Below are positions 24,065 through 34,676 of a stretch of DNA of 64,000 nucleotides, piece after piece. The DNA is from Davidsoniella eucalypti (lineage: Eukaryota > Ascomycota > Sordariomycetes > Microascales > Ceratocystidaceae). How positions within the stretch are numbered: position 1 is the stretch's first letter; each line of letters begins with the position of its first letter. The notes under the pieces were generated by a model. It was not told the origin of the DNA, did not search any database, and worked only from the letters and a program-made list of their open reading frames with translations. The DNA is taken from assembly GCA_004009845.1 (NCBI GenBank), contig RMBW01000015.1, forward strand, positions 310,001 to 374,000. The letters run 5' to 3'. Position numbers and translations under genes: made by a program.

Positions 24065-26534
24065 TTAAGCTCCGGGAGGAGGGGGGGGAGGGCGAGCATC
24101 CGGAGGTGGAGGGGGGGCCGATGACGAAGGAGGGGGAGGAGGTGGTAAACTTGAACCGCCAGAGTACTGTGAGATCAGATCATTCAGGCCAGCCATGCCG
24201 GGAGGAGCGTGCATGCCCTGGGGAGCATTCATGTTAGTACCAGAAGCTGCATAACCGGGGTAACCGCCGTATGCAGAAGCTCCATAACCTGAAGCTGCAG
24301 GAGCCTGATGCCAGGGCGCGGCACCATTGGCACCGGCACTAGCACCGGGCGCGAGGGGTGCAGGTACGCTAGGAGGAGGGGGAGGTAGGCTAGAGCTGTA
24401 GCTATTGTCTCCGTAGTGGTCGTTGCGATCTCCACGATCGCCTCTATCTCTATCACGGTGACGATCACCGCCGTAATCACCGCGGTCACCACGCTGGTCA
24501 CGATCCCGACGGTCGCGATCACCATCGTAGTCATCACGACGTCTGTCACGGGCCCAGGGAGCTGGACCACCACCGCCACTTCCTTGATCATTGTTAGAAT
24601 CATCACGGCGCGATCTCCAGGGAGCAGGGCCGCCAGTAGGCTGTGTTTGCCAGGGCTTGGGGTTGTCGCCACCACGGCGTTCAGAGCCGCCGTTTTCATA
24701 GCCACCGGGGCCAGCCTCGATGCGAGCTGGCGCAGCATTGGAAGAGCCTCCACCAATTTCTTGCATGAGTTGCTGTTACATGTTAGTATTTGGATCTTGA
24801 TGAAAGGGGATTGTGAGAAGTCCTTACCTCATACTCGCGGTCGACAGCATCACCCTGGGTGATGGCAGCACGAGCTCCCCGAGGACCGTCGCGCCAGTTA
24901 GCTCCACGAGGTCTATCAGAACAATCACGAGCCATGTGACCTGCGTTACCACAGATACGGCAGATGATACCGGCAGTGTAGTTAGGTTTATCAGGGCAGT
25001 CATATTTGCGATGACCAATCATGCCACAGTTCTGGCAAGCTTGGTTCTCATCGTCACGAAGAGTACCGTTAAGAGCAGCAAGCTCACGAAGCTGGTTACG
25101 CTTGAGCTCATTCTGACCTTCAGGAATAGACGCAGCCTATTAGGAAAATTAGTACCTATGGAGTGATAATGGATAATGATAAACGGGAAAATAATTAATG
25201 CAACTTACAGTCTCGATAACATTGTAGATTAGCTTTCTGGCTTTCTCTACCTTCTCTTCGGTGTCTGCCATGATGAGACAGTGGAGATCTTCTTCCTGGT
25301 TGCTAGAGTGAGCGGCATCAGACCGTCCCTTACCCTCCTTGACGGAGCCCTTACCACGGATAGCAATCTTTGCGCCGGACTCAGACTCCATATTCTTGAG
25401 GGTATTACCACGGGGGCCAATCAGTAAACCAACTTAGTAAAGCCTATGTGTTAGTTTTTGGGTCATAATTCAACAGTCTTGGTGAGTAGTCGGTTAAGTA
25501 TCAAGTAAGTTAAACAAAAAGCAATGAACAAAAAAAAAAAAGCAAGTTAGGTTAGAACAAGCCGGGGTGGTAAGTATCGCGCAAGTGAGGCTGCTCTCGG
25601 TTATTTCGTCCAAGACAGAAAGTTTAGAAAAGATATATAGATAAAACCTGACAAGCCATGATAATGGTTATAGAGGAGCCAAACATAAACGAACTGTTAA
25701 GGTAGGGGAAGCAGGCGAGTTGATAGTCAAGCAGACAGACTCTCGTCGAGAATTAAGGAAGGAGGCAAACAATCGCATATAGTTAGTGGGGAGGGTTAGG
25801 GGGTTAGCAATCATACTGAAGTTTAGTTCCGGATAGTCGTTGACCGGAACGTAGACCTTCTCTTGGGTCTTGGTAGGTCGGCGGTAATCCTGGGGAGGGT
25901 GGTAGTTGGGAATCGTCTTCATGGCCTTCTCGATGAGTTTGTGGCGCTCATCTTCAAGGCGCTTGCGGTAACGGTATTCGCGAGTGTTGATACGGTGACC
26001 GTGGCTGTCGTACTGGGGAGCAGGTGATAGAGATCTATATGACGAGTGAAATGTGTTAGTGTTTGCAGAGTCATGCCATTTGCTCGTGTCTTGGCATACA
26101 TACCTGTCACCGTCGGCAGGGACGACATCGTTGATTTTGAGTTTTTGGCCAATTTCTTCAATACGCAGATGAAGAATATAAGCTTCCAACTGTTCGCTAG
26201 TCATATTGGCAGTGATCGCGGTGGGAAGGCCCATAAGACCGGCAGCTTTGTTTTCGGACGCGTCACCCCAACGGTTGCGCTTCTTGCGGCGACGAGGGCC
26301 ATCGGCATCGGTTCCTATGAAACATAATTGTTAGTACGGATAAACAAGGGCGCAGGGAACGGTGCGCTACGCACTAGGTTCGGGACTGCGGCCACGCTTC
26401 ATGTCGTGAGCAGGCGAATCTCTACCGGCCGCAGAGCCTGAGTCGCTGCCGCCAGGCTCATCGCCAAAGCGCATACGACCCTTTCCCAGGGGAATATTGT
26501 TGGAACCGGTGATTCCTTGGTTTCTCCACGACAT
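24065..26534 (-). CDS. MSL5: Branchpoint-binding protein (Msl5/BBP, SF1 homologue)
   Basis: Predicted exons are 26534-26375, 26314-26104, 26034-25817, 25432-25209, 25136-24828 and 24772-24065, 609 residues. Joins restore SPEP-RTDADGPRRRKKRNRWGD, then DGD-RSLSPAPQYDSHG, then ELNF-IGLLIGPRGNTLKNM, plus the exon 4/5 and 5/6 joins. The order is an SF1-helix-hairpin region (about 60-150), a KH-QUA2 domain (about 180-270) and two CCHC zinc knuckles (about 305-318, CQNCGMIGHRKYDC; about 330-343, CRICGNAGHMARDC). A long Arg/Asp/Gly-rich tract and a C-terminal Pro-rich tail (PPPPPP runs) follow. BBP recognises the UACUAAC branch site in the commitment complex. Introns are 60, 69, 384, 72 and 55 nt. 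The 384-nt intron interrupts the KH domain and has a tandem acceptor. Confidence 0.95.
25433..25816 (-). other. Long intron 3 of MSL5 with tandem 3' splice sites
   Basis: On the minus strand the intron begins GTATGATTG. It ends with branch AACTAAC, a first AG in CACATAG and a second AG in TTTACTAAG, 11 nt further on. Only the second AG keeps the KH-domain frame (NFIGLLIGPRGNT). The first would lead to TGA within seven codons. Confidence 0.65.
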
Positions 26535-26903
26535 TATGGGGTTCTAGAAAGATTCCGTGGTGACTTTTTCGTTGTTTAGATAAGTTTTCGATTAGCTGAA
26601 TTGATGTTGTTGTGATGAGGGAAAGAAAGCAGGCGACGGAAAATAAATTGTGCGATAGGCTATCAATCCAGAAACAGGTACCCAATTTTATATTATTGAT
26701 CGGCTGAGAACGTCAGATTGGCCGGCTAAACACTGGGTCATCATTTGACACTACACACGTCACTATGAATTACTAATTATCCCTCAAGGTAAAAGAGAGG
26801 CAAAGTGAAGGCGAAACTTAATATACGACTAGTTGATTGATTATAATATGCTGCATCGTGTAAACGAGTTGACATGTCATTTCCCTTCTCGCTATAAAAA
26901 TGC
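26535..26903. other. MSL5 promoter and GST 3' flank
   Basis: 369 bp between two minus-strand genes. No other gene or repeat is seen. This should hold the MSL5 promoter and the GST 3' UTR. Confidence 0.55.
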
Positions 26904-27846
26904 TTATTTCTTCGCATCCTCAGCCATGCTCTTCTGGATCCATTCGCGAGACTCCTTCGCCTTAGCCTCCAGTTCTTCGGGAGAAAGGTTCAGCTTTGGG
27001 CGTGGGTTGGGAACGTCCCAGCCAGCAGCAATCGCAGGACGAGCCTCCATGCGCTCTAGCCACTCCTTCAGCCTCGGGAACTCATCGAGAGACAGTCCGG
27101 GCCAAGCTACATCGTGAAAAAAAAAGAAGAAAAAAGCATTAGTAACTGTTCGCGTATTCGATGTAACTGCAAATCATTGCTTTGAAAAAACTAACCGTGA
27201 GAGCCGACCCAGCCAATGCTAACGATGTCGGCGATGGTGAGCTTATCACCAACTAGAAAGCCTGAAGTAGACTTTTCTAGTTGGGTGTTCATGACGCCAT
27301 AGAGACGGCGCGTCTCGTTCTTGTAGCGGTTGATACCGTACTCAATCTTCTCCGGCGCATACCCTATAGCAGCAGCATGTTAGTAATCTCATAGAGAAAT
27401 GATTAATATAATTACAACTTACGAGCAAAATGGTTAGCTTGGCCCTGCATGGGGCCTAGACCGCCCATCTGCCAGAACACCCAGTTGTTGACCTCCCAGT
27501 ACTCGCGGCTACCATAAGAATATGAGACCTTATGCTCGGTATCGTAACGGTCAACAAGATATTGCATGATAGAAGCACTCTCCCAGAGGTTGATGGTCTT
27601 GCCATCAGTGAAGGTGTCCGTCAGGGCCGGGATTCTGCCGTTAGGGTTGATGGCCAGGAACCAGGGTTCCTTCTGGACGTTCTTTGTGATGTCGATGCGG
27701 GTGACCTTGTACTCGAGATTGAGCTCTTCAAGTAGCATGGACACCTTGACGCCGTTGGGCGTACCCAGGGTGTACAGGTGGATATCAGTGGGAATCTTGG
27801 TCATTTTGGAGATCTGTTTGGCTATTGAAGCGAGTCTGGTAGTCAT
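26904..27846 (-). CDS. Glutathione S-transferase, Ure2/YfcG-like
   Basis: Predicted exons are 27846-27423, 27363-27196 and 27106-26904, 264 residues. Introns are 59 and 89 nt. Joins restore QANHFA-RYAPEKIEYG and WVGSH-AWPGLSLDEF. The N-terminal thioredoxin-like domain (about 20-105) contains TLGTPNGVKVSMLLEEL at the active-site helix and NPNGRIPAL with the conserved cis-Pro. The glutathione-contact loop WESASIMQYLVDRYD corresponds to the usual E-S motif. The C-terminal all-helical domain contains LVGDKLTIADI, the typical N-capping box. Members conjugate or reduce glutathione-linked substrates in the cytosol; Asn in place of Ser/Tyr/Cys at TPNG fits the Ure2/YfcG group. The start could alternatively be Met15 (MTKIPTDIHLYTLG). 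The first 14 residues could be a weak leader. No breaks were seen. Confidence 0.9.
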
Positions 27847-29110
27847 GGATAATTGCGAGGATAAAACAGGAGCTTTAATGGTAGATAATGCCGGGACAAG
27901 ACGTCGTTATATAGCTATCTGTAAGGTTGCGACTGTGGTGGGGGTGGCGTTGAAGCTTAGAAATCCACTATAAAGCCTACACATGTGAACTCCGGCCTCC
28001 AACACTAGCTTGTTACGTGGGAAACGGAAGCATTCCGAATCAACGGCTCGTCGGCTCTGCTGATATAAATATTTACTAATACAACGGACTTCCATTGTGC
28101 CGAAACTATAAAGCATTCATACACAATTATGATCTATTGCATTGCGTGATATTGTCCTTTGTTATTCCTGACAATTCTAACATTATTAAGCAGGTTGCGT
28201 TACGTTGTTCAAATACGCAGGTCGTCGGAATACCTTCAGCTCCTTTATTGGCCATAAGCGTCGTATTTCGCAAAGGCATCTGCTACAATGGCGCATATTC
28301 TGAAATGGGCTGCATGTTTCTTGCATACATGTAAGTCGTCATGCTGTTTTATACGTAGCTTTGATAGTATAGACACGCTGATTGGCAAAGGGACTGGTAA
28401 TGGATGCATCGTCATTTTCATTATATATTGATGAATACTTCGTCGTACTGCACTATGCAGGCTACTGAGAACCATGTTATCCGAATATGTTGTTTTTTTC
28501 TCCGTACCAAAAAAATAGATTCAGATACATCTAAGTGGATGTGAAGAAACAGTAATGAAAAGTATGAAAACTGAAAGAAAAATGGGAAATCGCTATAGTG
28601 GAACAAAAGCTGTGGTGAGAAAATATACAGGGAGATGGCTGGCAGATCGAGATAACATGACATGATGTCGACCTTTATACTAGAATATTACCAATCCTGA
28701 CATCTCAGCCCGTCAAACAGGAAGGCTACTAGAGTTAAGAGATGCTGTAAATGACTAGAGGGGGCATAAGAAAGACAAAAGAAAATAGCATAAACAAAGG
28801 CAAAATAGTGCAAAGTAGATTTGCTAATGTTGTTCTTGTTGTACATGAGGGGTGGGCTTGTTGAACCCAATATATTTGCAAGCAAAAAAACACAAAAATA
28901 AAAGGACGTGTAAATGGTAAAAGATGGAACGTAAACCCCGAAGAGAAATAACCGCTATCAACGCCGAACCCAGAAGTGTGAGTTTGGCGCAAACAGAGAA
29001 AATTTACGCCCGCTTCAGAGTTTGCGTTCAAGAAGAGAAGAAGAAAAGGATTTGTGTACAGTAAGCCTAACCACAGGCGGGCGTAGAGTAAGCTTTATAA
29101 TCAGATCAGC
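27847..29110. other. GST promoter and 3' flank of the Clr5 gene
   Basis: A 1.26-kb gap without a supported gene. TTACTAA at 28073-28079 matches a Yap1-type element about 230 bp upstream of the GST start. The rest is AT-rich with A-runs and short frames only. Confidence 0.5.
28073..28079. promoter_or_regulatory. Possible Yap1/AP-1-type site TTACTAA
   Basis: A perfect TTACTAA about 230 bp upstream of the GST start codon. Fungal Yap1-type bZIP factors bind this core in oxidative-stress genes. It also resembles the branch site consensus, but no intron is predicted here. Confidence 0.35.
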
Positions 29111-32100
29111 TTAGACCCAGCCGAAGCCCCCGGATAATCCAGACTGCATATCAAAGGCAGCAGCCAGAGCGTCTTGAGGGTTCTGGTAGTTTTGGCTAGA
29201 GCCACCAAAGTTGTCTTGTTGGTGGTATCTAGCTGCCACATGGTCGACCTGATGCATTTCATCATCAAAGTAGAACATAAAGGTGATACCAACGTACTGT
29301 GATAACAAGTTGATAATGGAGTCATACTTGTGGCGACAACGTGGGACATTAGGGAGCTTCTTGATAGGGTCATGGAAGCAATTTGTGACCTTGCGGCTCT
29401 CGAACAGAGAGCCACTGTTGCGCATTTGCCGCTCAAGTTCGTGAGCAACCTGGAACGTTGGCAGGTCACCAGGAGCGATGGCATGCTTCATCTGCAGCAT
29501 CATGTATTGCAAAGCAGCAATGTTGGGCGAATGAGGGCCTTCAGTGCTACGGACCTCATGCGAGTAGTCATCCAATTTTTGCGTTATGGTAGCGATCTTG
29601 CTGTGGTACTCGGCAAGGATTTGATCGGGCTCAGCTTCAGGGTCTTCTGCTCGACGTTCCATGTGTCGCAGCTGAGCAATCTGAACTAGATCTAGAAGTA
29701 CAATCGACATGTACGGATCCTGATGTCCGTATATGGCTTCTAGGTCATCAATGAATGAAAGCATTGTTGTCCAGATTACATCTGAAAGAGTCTTTGCGCC
29801 ATGCTCCTGTTCAAGGGGATACAAGGTTAGGAATATGGGTCGCAAAGGATGTGTCTTGTCCAGCTTTGAAGCCCAGCTGTTGAGTGCCTTGCACAATGGT
29901 CCAACGACTGCCTCTTCACGGTTGACGAGACCCAGCAAAAGCTCTTTGATTATTTGAGGTGTCATGACCATAGTCCTCAGATCATTATCAAGAGTGGTTA
30001 GTCCATCGCTTAGGGCTGCTAGACCGCCCTCCCGATCGCCAATACGGAGGCATTCATTAGCTTCCCACAACTTCTCACTTGATGGTGCGCCCCAGAACAT
30101 GGTGCTTGACCATGGAATGGGTATATCACCTTGCATTTCTTTACAAAGAAGAAACGCCTTGTGCATATGACTGGTGATGGTCTCTTGTACCCGCTTGACA
30201 TCTGCAGCTACGTGGCCCGGAAGATTGGGCAATGGAGGAGGTGTACGGCAGCGAGTGTGCCCAGGCAGATCCGTGTTGGCGTCAGTCTGATAGAGGTCGA
30301 GCTCAGTCTTGCCCTTACGCTTGAGATAAGTTCGGATGTTGACGACGCGGCCATTACGAACAAATTCGGATGTCTTGCCTTCGGCATCTCGCTGGAACTT
30401 GATGGACAAGAGACGCTTGACTTCCTCTTCGGTATTGTTTTTGGCAAATCCCCATTGGGAAAAGCGCGTCTTGTACATCTTCGGACTGTAGGGTGGATGT
30501 GTTAGTGATGGTGAGATAGATACATATATGGACATGTACGTACGTAGCATGAAACTCGTGTCGGTCTGCCATAAGCTGCATGACTTCTTTCAATGGCCGT
30601 CTTTCATCTAGATACAACTGACGGATGATGCCTTTATAGTGTTCCCATTTCTCAGCAGGTACTTGTTCTCTAGTGGGTTTAGAGGCAGTTGGCCGTGGTG
30701 GAGGGGCTGGCTTGTCTCGAATAGTTTCAGCCTAAGTACATATTGTTAATATTGATCTCACGCAATGTATCAAATTAACAGGATCATACCGGAACGTTAG
30801 GTTGTGGCGATTTGGAGTCGAGTGGATTGAAGGCTGTTATGACATTGATCGAGGGCCGAGACACAGTGTCTGGTCGTGGCCGTGGGGGTTTCTTTGGTGG
30901 ACTTTGTTGTTGCTTGAAGTTTGCCTGGGGTTGGCCCATGATAGTATCACCGCCAGCGGTCTTTTGGGCAACCAGAAAGGTCGGCGCAACAACAGTAGAC
31001 GGTCTAGCGGGTAACGGAGGAGCTTTAGCCGGCTTTTGCTGTGGAGGCTTCCAAATATTGAAGCCTGGAGTGCTACCGTTGGAGGCATGAGAAGTGGTCT
31101 GCTTATGGGAAGCTGGCGGTGGGGGGCGAATTGACTGCTGCGATGATGACTGTTGGGTTGTTTGTTGCATAGGTTGCTGAGGGGAGCTCAGAGACGCATT
31201 GGGTGCCATAAACATGCCGTTTACAGCCATGTTTCCCATGCCTAAAGGCGAGGTTTGCTGAAACGGCAGGCTATTAATGCGAACATTGTTCCCCATAAAG
31301 CCCGCATTATCCATGGCCCCAAAGGCAGAGTCGCTCATAACATCCATATTGGTGTTATTTATATTGTCAAATGAGATGAGATCAGTGCCGAAGGGATCAT
31401 TTGTTGTCGAAGGGTTTTGCAGATTACCAAATGACGAAGACATGAGGTTCATATTTTGCGCGGCAGGCGAGTTAAGCTCCGTGAAGCCCATATTTGACTG
31501 CATTTGCTGAGCGGGCACTTGGTTATAGGTAGAATTAAACGGTGACATGTGTTCCGGGGCATATGGACTGGCCATGCGAACGGGATTCAAGGCTGCAAAG
31601 GGATCGCTTTGATTCGTCGTTGGTTGCATTGCCATCTGCGGAGACGACACCATTGGCGAGAAAGGCGAGTTGTGAGGTCTGAAGATAGTGGTATAGTCGG
31701 GATTGGTGGGTGTCTGGTCGATCGGACTGGAGACCATGGGGTTGCTTGGATGGTTCATTGAGAAAGATTGCTGCCTCGGTTGTCTAGCCAAGTGGCTTGC
31801 TTGTTGCTGCTGTTGTTGCTGCTGTTGTTGCTGCTTCATAGCATTGATAGATCCGAACTCGGCAACAGAGGTCTGGTTGGCATAAAAGACTGGACTAGAT
31901 ACATTGCCACTAGACTGGCTCATCTGCCGTGGATGTTGCTGCATGTTCTTGTGCATATTAGACTGGAAAGTGTTTTGGAGCTGCTGGCTTTGCATCATGA
32001 CGTGTTGGCTCGGTTGAGGTGGGTGAGGCGGCGGCTGTTGGCTTTCTCTGGGCGAGCTTGGTTTCCGTTTTCTCGAGGGAACTATGTTGGCATTGTTTTC

Positions 32101-32334
32101 AAAGCGGGCAATGAGGTTGGAAACGCCTCGTGATGGCTGTGACTCTTGGCTATCGTCTGTCTGTGAAAGACTCTGGCTCATAGAATCCAGGTCCATGCCG
32201 GTAGTTAAGCCGGGTAGGAAGTTGAACTGGCCACCGTTAATGTCCATCCCAGACTGAGAGTCTGACGAGAGGCCCCCCAGGTTTCCGCTGAATTGAGCGT
32301 TGCCATCGAGTGGGATATAGTTGGAGTGATACAT
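29111..32334 (-). CDS. Clr5-domain protein with Gln/Pro-rich N-terminal half, putative regulator
   Basis: Predicted exons are 32334-30790, 30731-30544 and 30485-29111, 1035 residues. Both introns are 58 nt (branches ATTAAC and CACTAAC). The join EFHA-TPKMYKTRFSQWG completes a Clr5 domain (about 540-600; KGIIRQLYLDERRPLKEVMQ, then MYKTRFSQWGFAKN). Residues 1-515 are low-complexity: Ser/Gln/Asn/Met/Pro-rich, with an 11-Gln tract (about 168-178) and a basic patch PSRKRKPSS (about 85) that may be a nuclear localisation signal. Residues about 600-1035 are a predicted helical region without a fold that I can name (KELLLGLVNREEAVVGPLCK). The Clr5 domain is common in Pezizomycotina; the S. pombe founder acts in heterochromatin silencing. 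A nuclear regulatory role is inferred. The gene has a 13-kb gene-free region upstream and Gln/Asn-rich activator-like composition. Confidence 0.85.
31801..31833 (-). repeat. CAG/CAA repeat encoding 11 Gln
   Basis: Eleven Gln codons alternate as CAG CAG CAA CAA on the minus strand inside the Clr5-domain gene. The regular 12-nt period suggests growth by repeat slippage. Confidence 0.85.
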
Positions 32335-34400
32335 GTTGCCGGATGAGAGGCGACGTCAAGCGTCGGTGACCAGGGATCAAGCGGTTTGAACAGCTCGACT
32401 CATCCGGCCCAAGCAGTGAGAATGATATATGGGATATGGAATACTAGAAACAATAGTAGTAGCGAGAGTGGGCAGTGTGTAGCGATGCCGAGATATGTTC
32501 TACCAGGCCAAGTATAAGACGAGACGGTGCAAGTGTTTGCAGATGGAGTGTCCAAGTATGCGAAATCAAGGTGGGAAGTTCACGATACAAAAGGATTTGC
32601 ACAGTCTTAAGAGAAACAGACAATTAGGTTTGGGAGAGGGTGGTTGTAACGTTTAGTCAGGTAGTCAGTCGGGTTGGCCTGACAGTGGCAACGGCTTATA
32701 AGAGCGCACACAAACAACTCTGTATGCTATATAGGCATGCACAAGCTTTGTCTCTTTCTGTCCCTCGGAGGTCAGCCAGAGCAAGTGTAGAAAAGCAAGT
32801 CACAGAAGAACAGGCCGGTGAGACACCAAGACACAGGGAAATCTTGAAGGGCAACAAGAAACCTTTAAGAGGGGCCAATTAAAGACAAGTGCAAGGGGCA
32901 AGGCGAGAGCGTAGAAGAGGTCGCAGAAGCAGTCGTAGAAGAGTGGTGCAGCACGCGGGTGGGCAATGCAAGACCGAAGATGGGCGTGAAAGAAGCAGAT
33001 GAGGAAGTGGCGGACACCCTAGGGCAGAATATGTGTTATAACCGGCTACTAGGCGACGTATATCGGGATCGTGAGCACATGGTCCGGGCGAGGTAGACAG
33101 GAAGGCGACAGTGAAGAAGATAAATAAAAGCGAGCGGGCAACAGTTCGAGGGTTCGCATCTGAAGCAGCAGGAAGGTCGACTGCCGCAATGATATCAGGA
33201 ATAGGAAAAGTGATGGAAAAATTGGCGGCGCGCGGATGGCTTTGGCGAATCGATTCGGTAGGACAAAAGCAGTAGCTATGCGATGGGATTGTGCGAGCTG
33301 GCGAGGGCACAGGATAAGAGTAGCGACAAACGAGAGTATATAGAAAAGGCGTAGAGAGATAGAGAATGTAGCAATGCGCCGCTATGCTTTGTATGACGAG
33401 AGGGTGCGCGAGGTTTTGCCTGCAAGCCGCCTACAAGCAAGGCAAGGGAACGAAAACAAAACAGTGACAGAGAACAGAAGATAAAGACGGCTCGAGATGA
33501 TAGAGAGGACTGCTACAGCGGATGGTTGGCAGGGTTGCAGGGCCAGAACACGGCAGTCCTAACGACAACAAAAGGCCCAACTAAAAGAGAAGAATAGCGG
33601 TAGCAAGATAGAGCCAGTATTCAGTCCGGCTAGAAAGCCAAAAGAGAAAGACAGTGTGAAAAAGAAGAGGAAAAAGCGGACTTGGCTATCCCATCATAGC
33701 AGAGAAGACGGCAAATGGTGACGCTGATAGGCCCGCTAGACCACAGAGAGCAAAAAACAAAACGGCGCTTCAGGGCGACCCAGGCGCTAGAGACAGGTGC
33801 TGTAAAATCTGACGCCGTAGGAACAGTAAGCCTTATCTGCAGATGCACTATGCGATAATAGCTGGCACCTGCAAGTACTATTAGCATGTAGTATAGGCAC
33901 GCTAGGCCGCTGCAGCCAGTAAATGCCCAGCGGACCCTGGACCAGACAAAGGTGGGGTTGCCCTGAAAAGCAGCCAAGCTAACAATGCAAGCATAGCATC
34001 GAGGCAAGGTCGCCGGCTAGTCTTCCCTATGCGCCTTCTACAAGTATGCATATCTATCACGTACTGTGGTTGTCGTTAGATGCTTGTCCTCTGGCAATCC
34101 AGACAGACATGCACGGCCAGTCTTCTCTCCGGCATGTTCTAGCCCGGAATCAAGCCATCACTCAGGTTCTGCTCTATCAGAGTATGCCAAGGGACCTCGG
34201 TAGCATTTGCACGGGCGGGTGTAAGCAGTAACTCGACAGTCTTCGATATGCAGCCTCCAGTGAGTGCAATGTCCAGCCGGGTCCAATGACAGCGGCCGAC
34301 GCTGCGAGCGCCGCCAGATTGCGAGATCCGTCGCTAGCCCTGGCATTTGCTTTGTCGTGTTGCTCACTGGCTGGCCGAAGCCTTTCAATCTCATCTCATT
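32335..34400. other. Presumed long promoter/5' leader of the Clr5-domain gene
   Basis: The + strand is strongly purine-rich over much of 32335-33700, so the sense strand of the downstream gene is CT-rich, as in many fungal promoters and 5' leaders. Small minus-strand frames (143 codons at 32879-33310; 125 codons at 33630-34007) show no recognisable domain or splice-supported extension. They could be upstream ORFs or chance. Confidence 0.45.
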
Positions 34401-34402
34401 AG

Positions 34403-34422
34403 AAAATAAAATAAAATAAAAT
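34403..34422. repeat. AAAAT pentanucleotide repeat, four copies
   Basis: Four tandem AAAAT units in non-coding DNA. Confidence 0.9.
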
Positions 34423-34651
34423 AGGAGGGCTACGGTACAAAGTAGCTCGCTGTTTTACTGTAGATTCCATGGTTGCATCAAAATTCCACTGTGTTGGTAC
34501 TGTGTGCAGCCCGCAGTAGAGCATGTGCTAGGACCGTGCCAGTATGTCGTGCTCTGGGGCCTGGTGCACGGTGTGAATATATCGGCTGCTTTGTTTCTCA
34601 ATTGAGGTCAAGGAAGCTCTGCGCCATAAACAAAACAAAGTTAATCCATGT

Positions 34652-34676
34652 CCAGGCTCCAGGCTCCAGGCTCCAG
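34652..34676. repeat. CCAGGCT heptanucleotide repeat
   Basis: Three full CCAGGCT units plus a partial CCAG in tandem, in non-coding DNA. Confidence 0.9.

Noticed and set aside
24416..24862. 148-codon frame on the + strand over MSL5
   Set aside because: It is a Thr/Ile/Val repeat frame antisense to the Arg/Asp/Gly coding tract of MSL5, a shadow of the repeat.
25668..25816. Coding continuation of MSL5 exon 3 past 25817
   Set aside because: The open frame runs into the 384-nt intron and destroys the KH domain. The spliced join restores NFIGLLIGPRGN.
32879..33310. 143-codon minus-strand frame upstream of the Clr5 gene
   Set aside because: It is Ser/Pro/Leu-rich as expected from a CT-rich leader strand, with no recognisable motif.
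33630..34007. 125-codon minus-strand frame, hydrophobic
   Set aside because: There is no recognisable domain, no clean hydrophobic helix pattern, no splice-supported extension and no codon bias. It is possibly an upstream ORF, but not supported.
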